35,465 nt of DNA, taken from contig JAPOJV010000018.1 in assembly GCA_029978085.1 (NCBI GenBank), forward strand, positions 1-35,465. The letters are read 5' to 3'. Source of the DNA: a bacterium (lineage in GTDB: Bacteria > Planctomycetota > Planctomycetia > Pirellulales > UBA1268). The notes beneath the pieces are model-generated. The model was not told where the DNA came from and ran no database searches. It saw nothing but the letters and a program-made list of their open reading frames with translations. The position numbers and the translations under genes are program-made. Below, piece after piece: positions 35,106 through 35,465 of this stretch; position 1 is the stretch's first letter, and every line of letters starts with the position of its first letter.

Positions 35106-35465
35106 GGGGCGGCCTCGCTCGGCGCTGCGGCCGGCTCGCTTCGGCCGGCCGGCGGCATGCCGTGGCGGGTGGTGCCGAAGAGCCCCCACACGATCGACAG
35201 CGTGAGCACCGCCAGACTGGCGAGCGACAGCCAGGCCATGAGGCGGGCACCGCCGGGCCGCCGGCGGGCCGCATGCGCCAGCGCGTCGGCAACGATCAGC
35301 CAGGCCACGAGGGCCGCCATGCGGAGCACGACGGGATCGGTCCAGGGGACCGTTTCGAGCAGCCCACGCTGTCGGTTCACCGCATTGAGCACGATGCCCG
35401 ACACGAAGCCGGCGGCGGCGGTCCAGGCGGCGACGGCGATCGTGCGGCTGGTCACGTTGGCCAGC
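35102..35465 (-). CDS. Probable C-terminal part of a CcsA/HemX-like cytochrome c assembly protein (partial)
   Basis: The frame is open to the right edge of the window, so the 5' part is missing; about 121 residues are visible. Three hydrophobic helices (about residues 9-28, 45-63 and 75-95 of the visible part) and the pattern GLLETVPWTDPVVLRMAALVAWLIV followed by a last helix and GLFGTTRHG resemble the C-terminus of CcsA/HemX proteins. A polar tail (PPAGRSEPAAAPSEAAP) follows. Position directly before hemA, with an ATGA overlap, is typical for hemX/ccsA in many bacteria and supports the call. The WWD heme-handling motif would lie outside the window. Confidence 0.6.
   Translation of the reverse strand, partial: LANVTSRTIAVAAWTAAAGFVSGIVLNAVNRQRGLLETVPWTDPVVLRMAALVAWLIVADALAHAARRRPGGARLMAWLSLASLAVLTLSIVWGLFGTTRHGMPPAGRSEPAAAPSEAAP

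Overview
The window is about 35 kb of GC-rich DNA from a planctomycete, most likely Pirellulales or a close relative. The main evidence is lineage-typical families: a PSCyt1/DUF1549/DUF1553 cytochrome-like protein next to a Tat-exported DUF1501 protein, a secreted squalene-cyclase-like repeat protein, an H4MPT-type formaldehyde-activating-enzyme (Fae) homologue, and a BamA with a long low-complexity insert. No rRNA, tRNA, CRISPR array, integrase or transposase gene was seen. Genes are packed tightly, with many GTGA/ATGA/TGATG start-stop overlaps and convergent genes that overlap or nearly touch.

Layout. 1-1266: 3' part of a membrane acyltransferase carrying an internal ankyrin block. 1306-6769 (-): operon of PSCyt1/DUF1549/LamG/DUF1553 protein, DUF1501 protein and YceH-like protein. 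7045-13257 (+): very large alpha-2-macroglobulin-like protein. 13342-16125 (+): DUF202 protein, L-lactate permease, Fae-like protein. 16109-18690 (-): NosR-like FMN/Fe-S membrane protein translationally coupled to an ApbE-like flavin transferase. 18764-20696 (+): VapBC toxin-antitoxin pair and an orphan PP-loop ATPase. 20699-22528 (-): secreted FAD oxidoreductase. 22605-26752: DUF808 protein, an unknown membrane protein, an aldo/keto reductase and a BaiN/HI0933-type flavoprotein. 26793-29942 (-): BamA. 30190-33800 (+): YrdC-YwlE-like fusion, RpiB, an unknown protein and the cyclase-like protein. 33831-35465 (-): HemX/CcsA-like C-terminus and HemA.

The most unusual theme is a set of short perfect palindromic repeats sitting exactly at gene ends. 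A 66-bp palindromic element occurs twice. One copy abuts the stop codon of the macroglobulin gene. The other lies inside the first codons of apbE, where it stays in frame and encodes nearly the whole hydrophobic core of a signal peptide. A second palindrome (core GGTCACGGCGTGACC) lies in two separate convergent junctions and supplies the hemA stop codon in one of them. A third pair of palindromes lies at the 3' end of an unknown membrane-protein gene and encodes its C-terminal tail. These look like REP/MITE-type elements that have been built into coding sequence.

A second theme is enzyme families kept as intact ORFs while key residues change: Fae (catalytic His to Glu), ApbE (motif Lys to Pro, loop shortened), alpha-2-macroglobulin (thioester Cys and Gln lost), and the YrdC half of the YrdC-phosphatase fusion (substrate-binding motifs lost while the arginine-phosphatase-type active site is intact). 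Family assignments and motif comparisons are from memory of the families; no searches were run.
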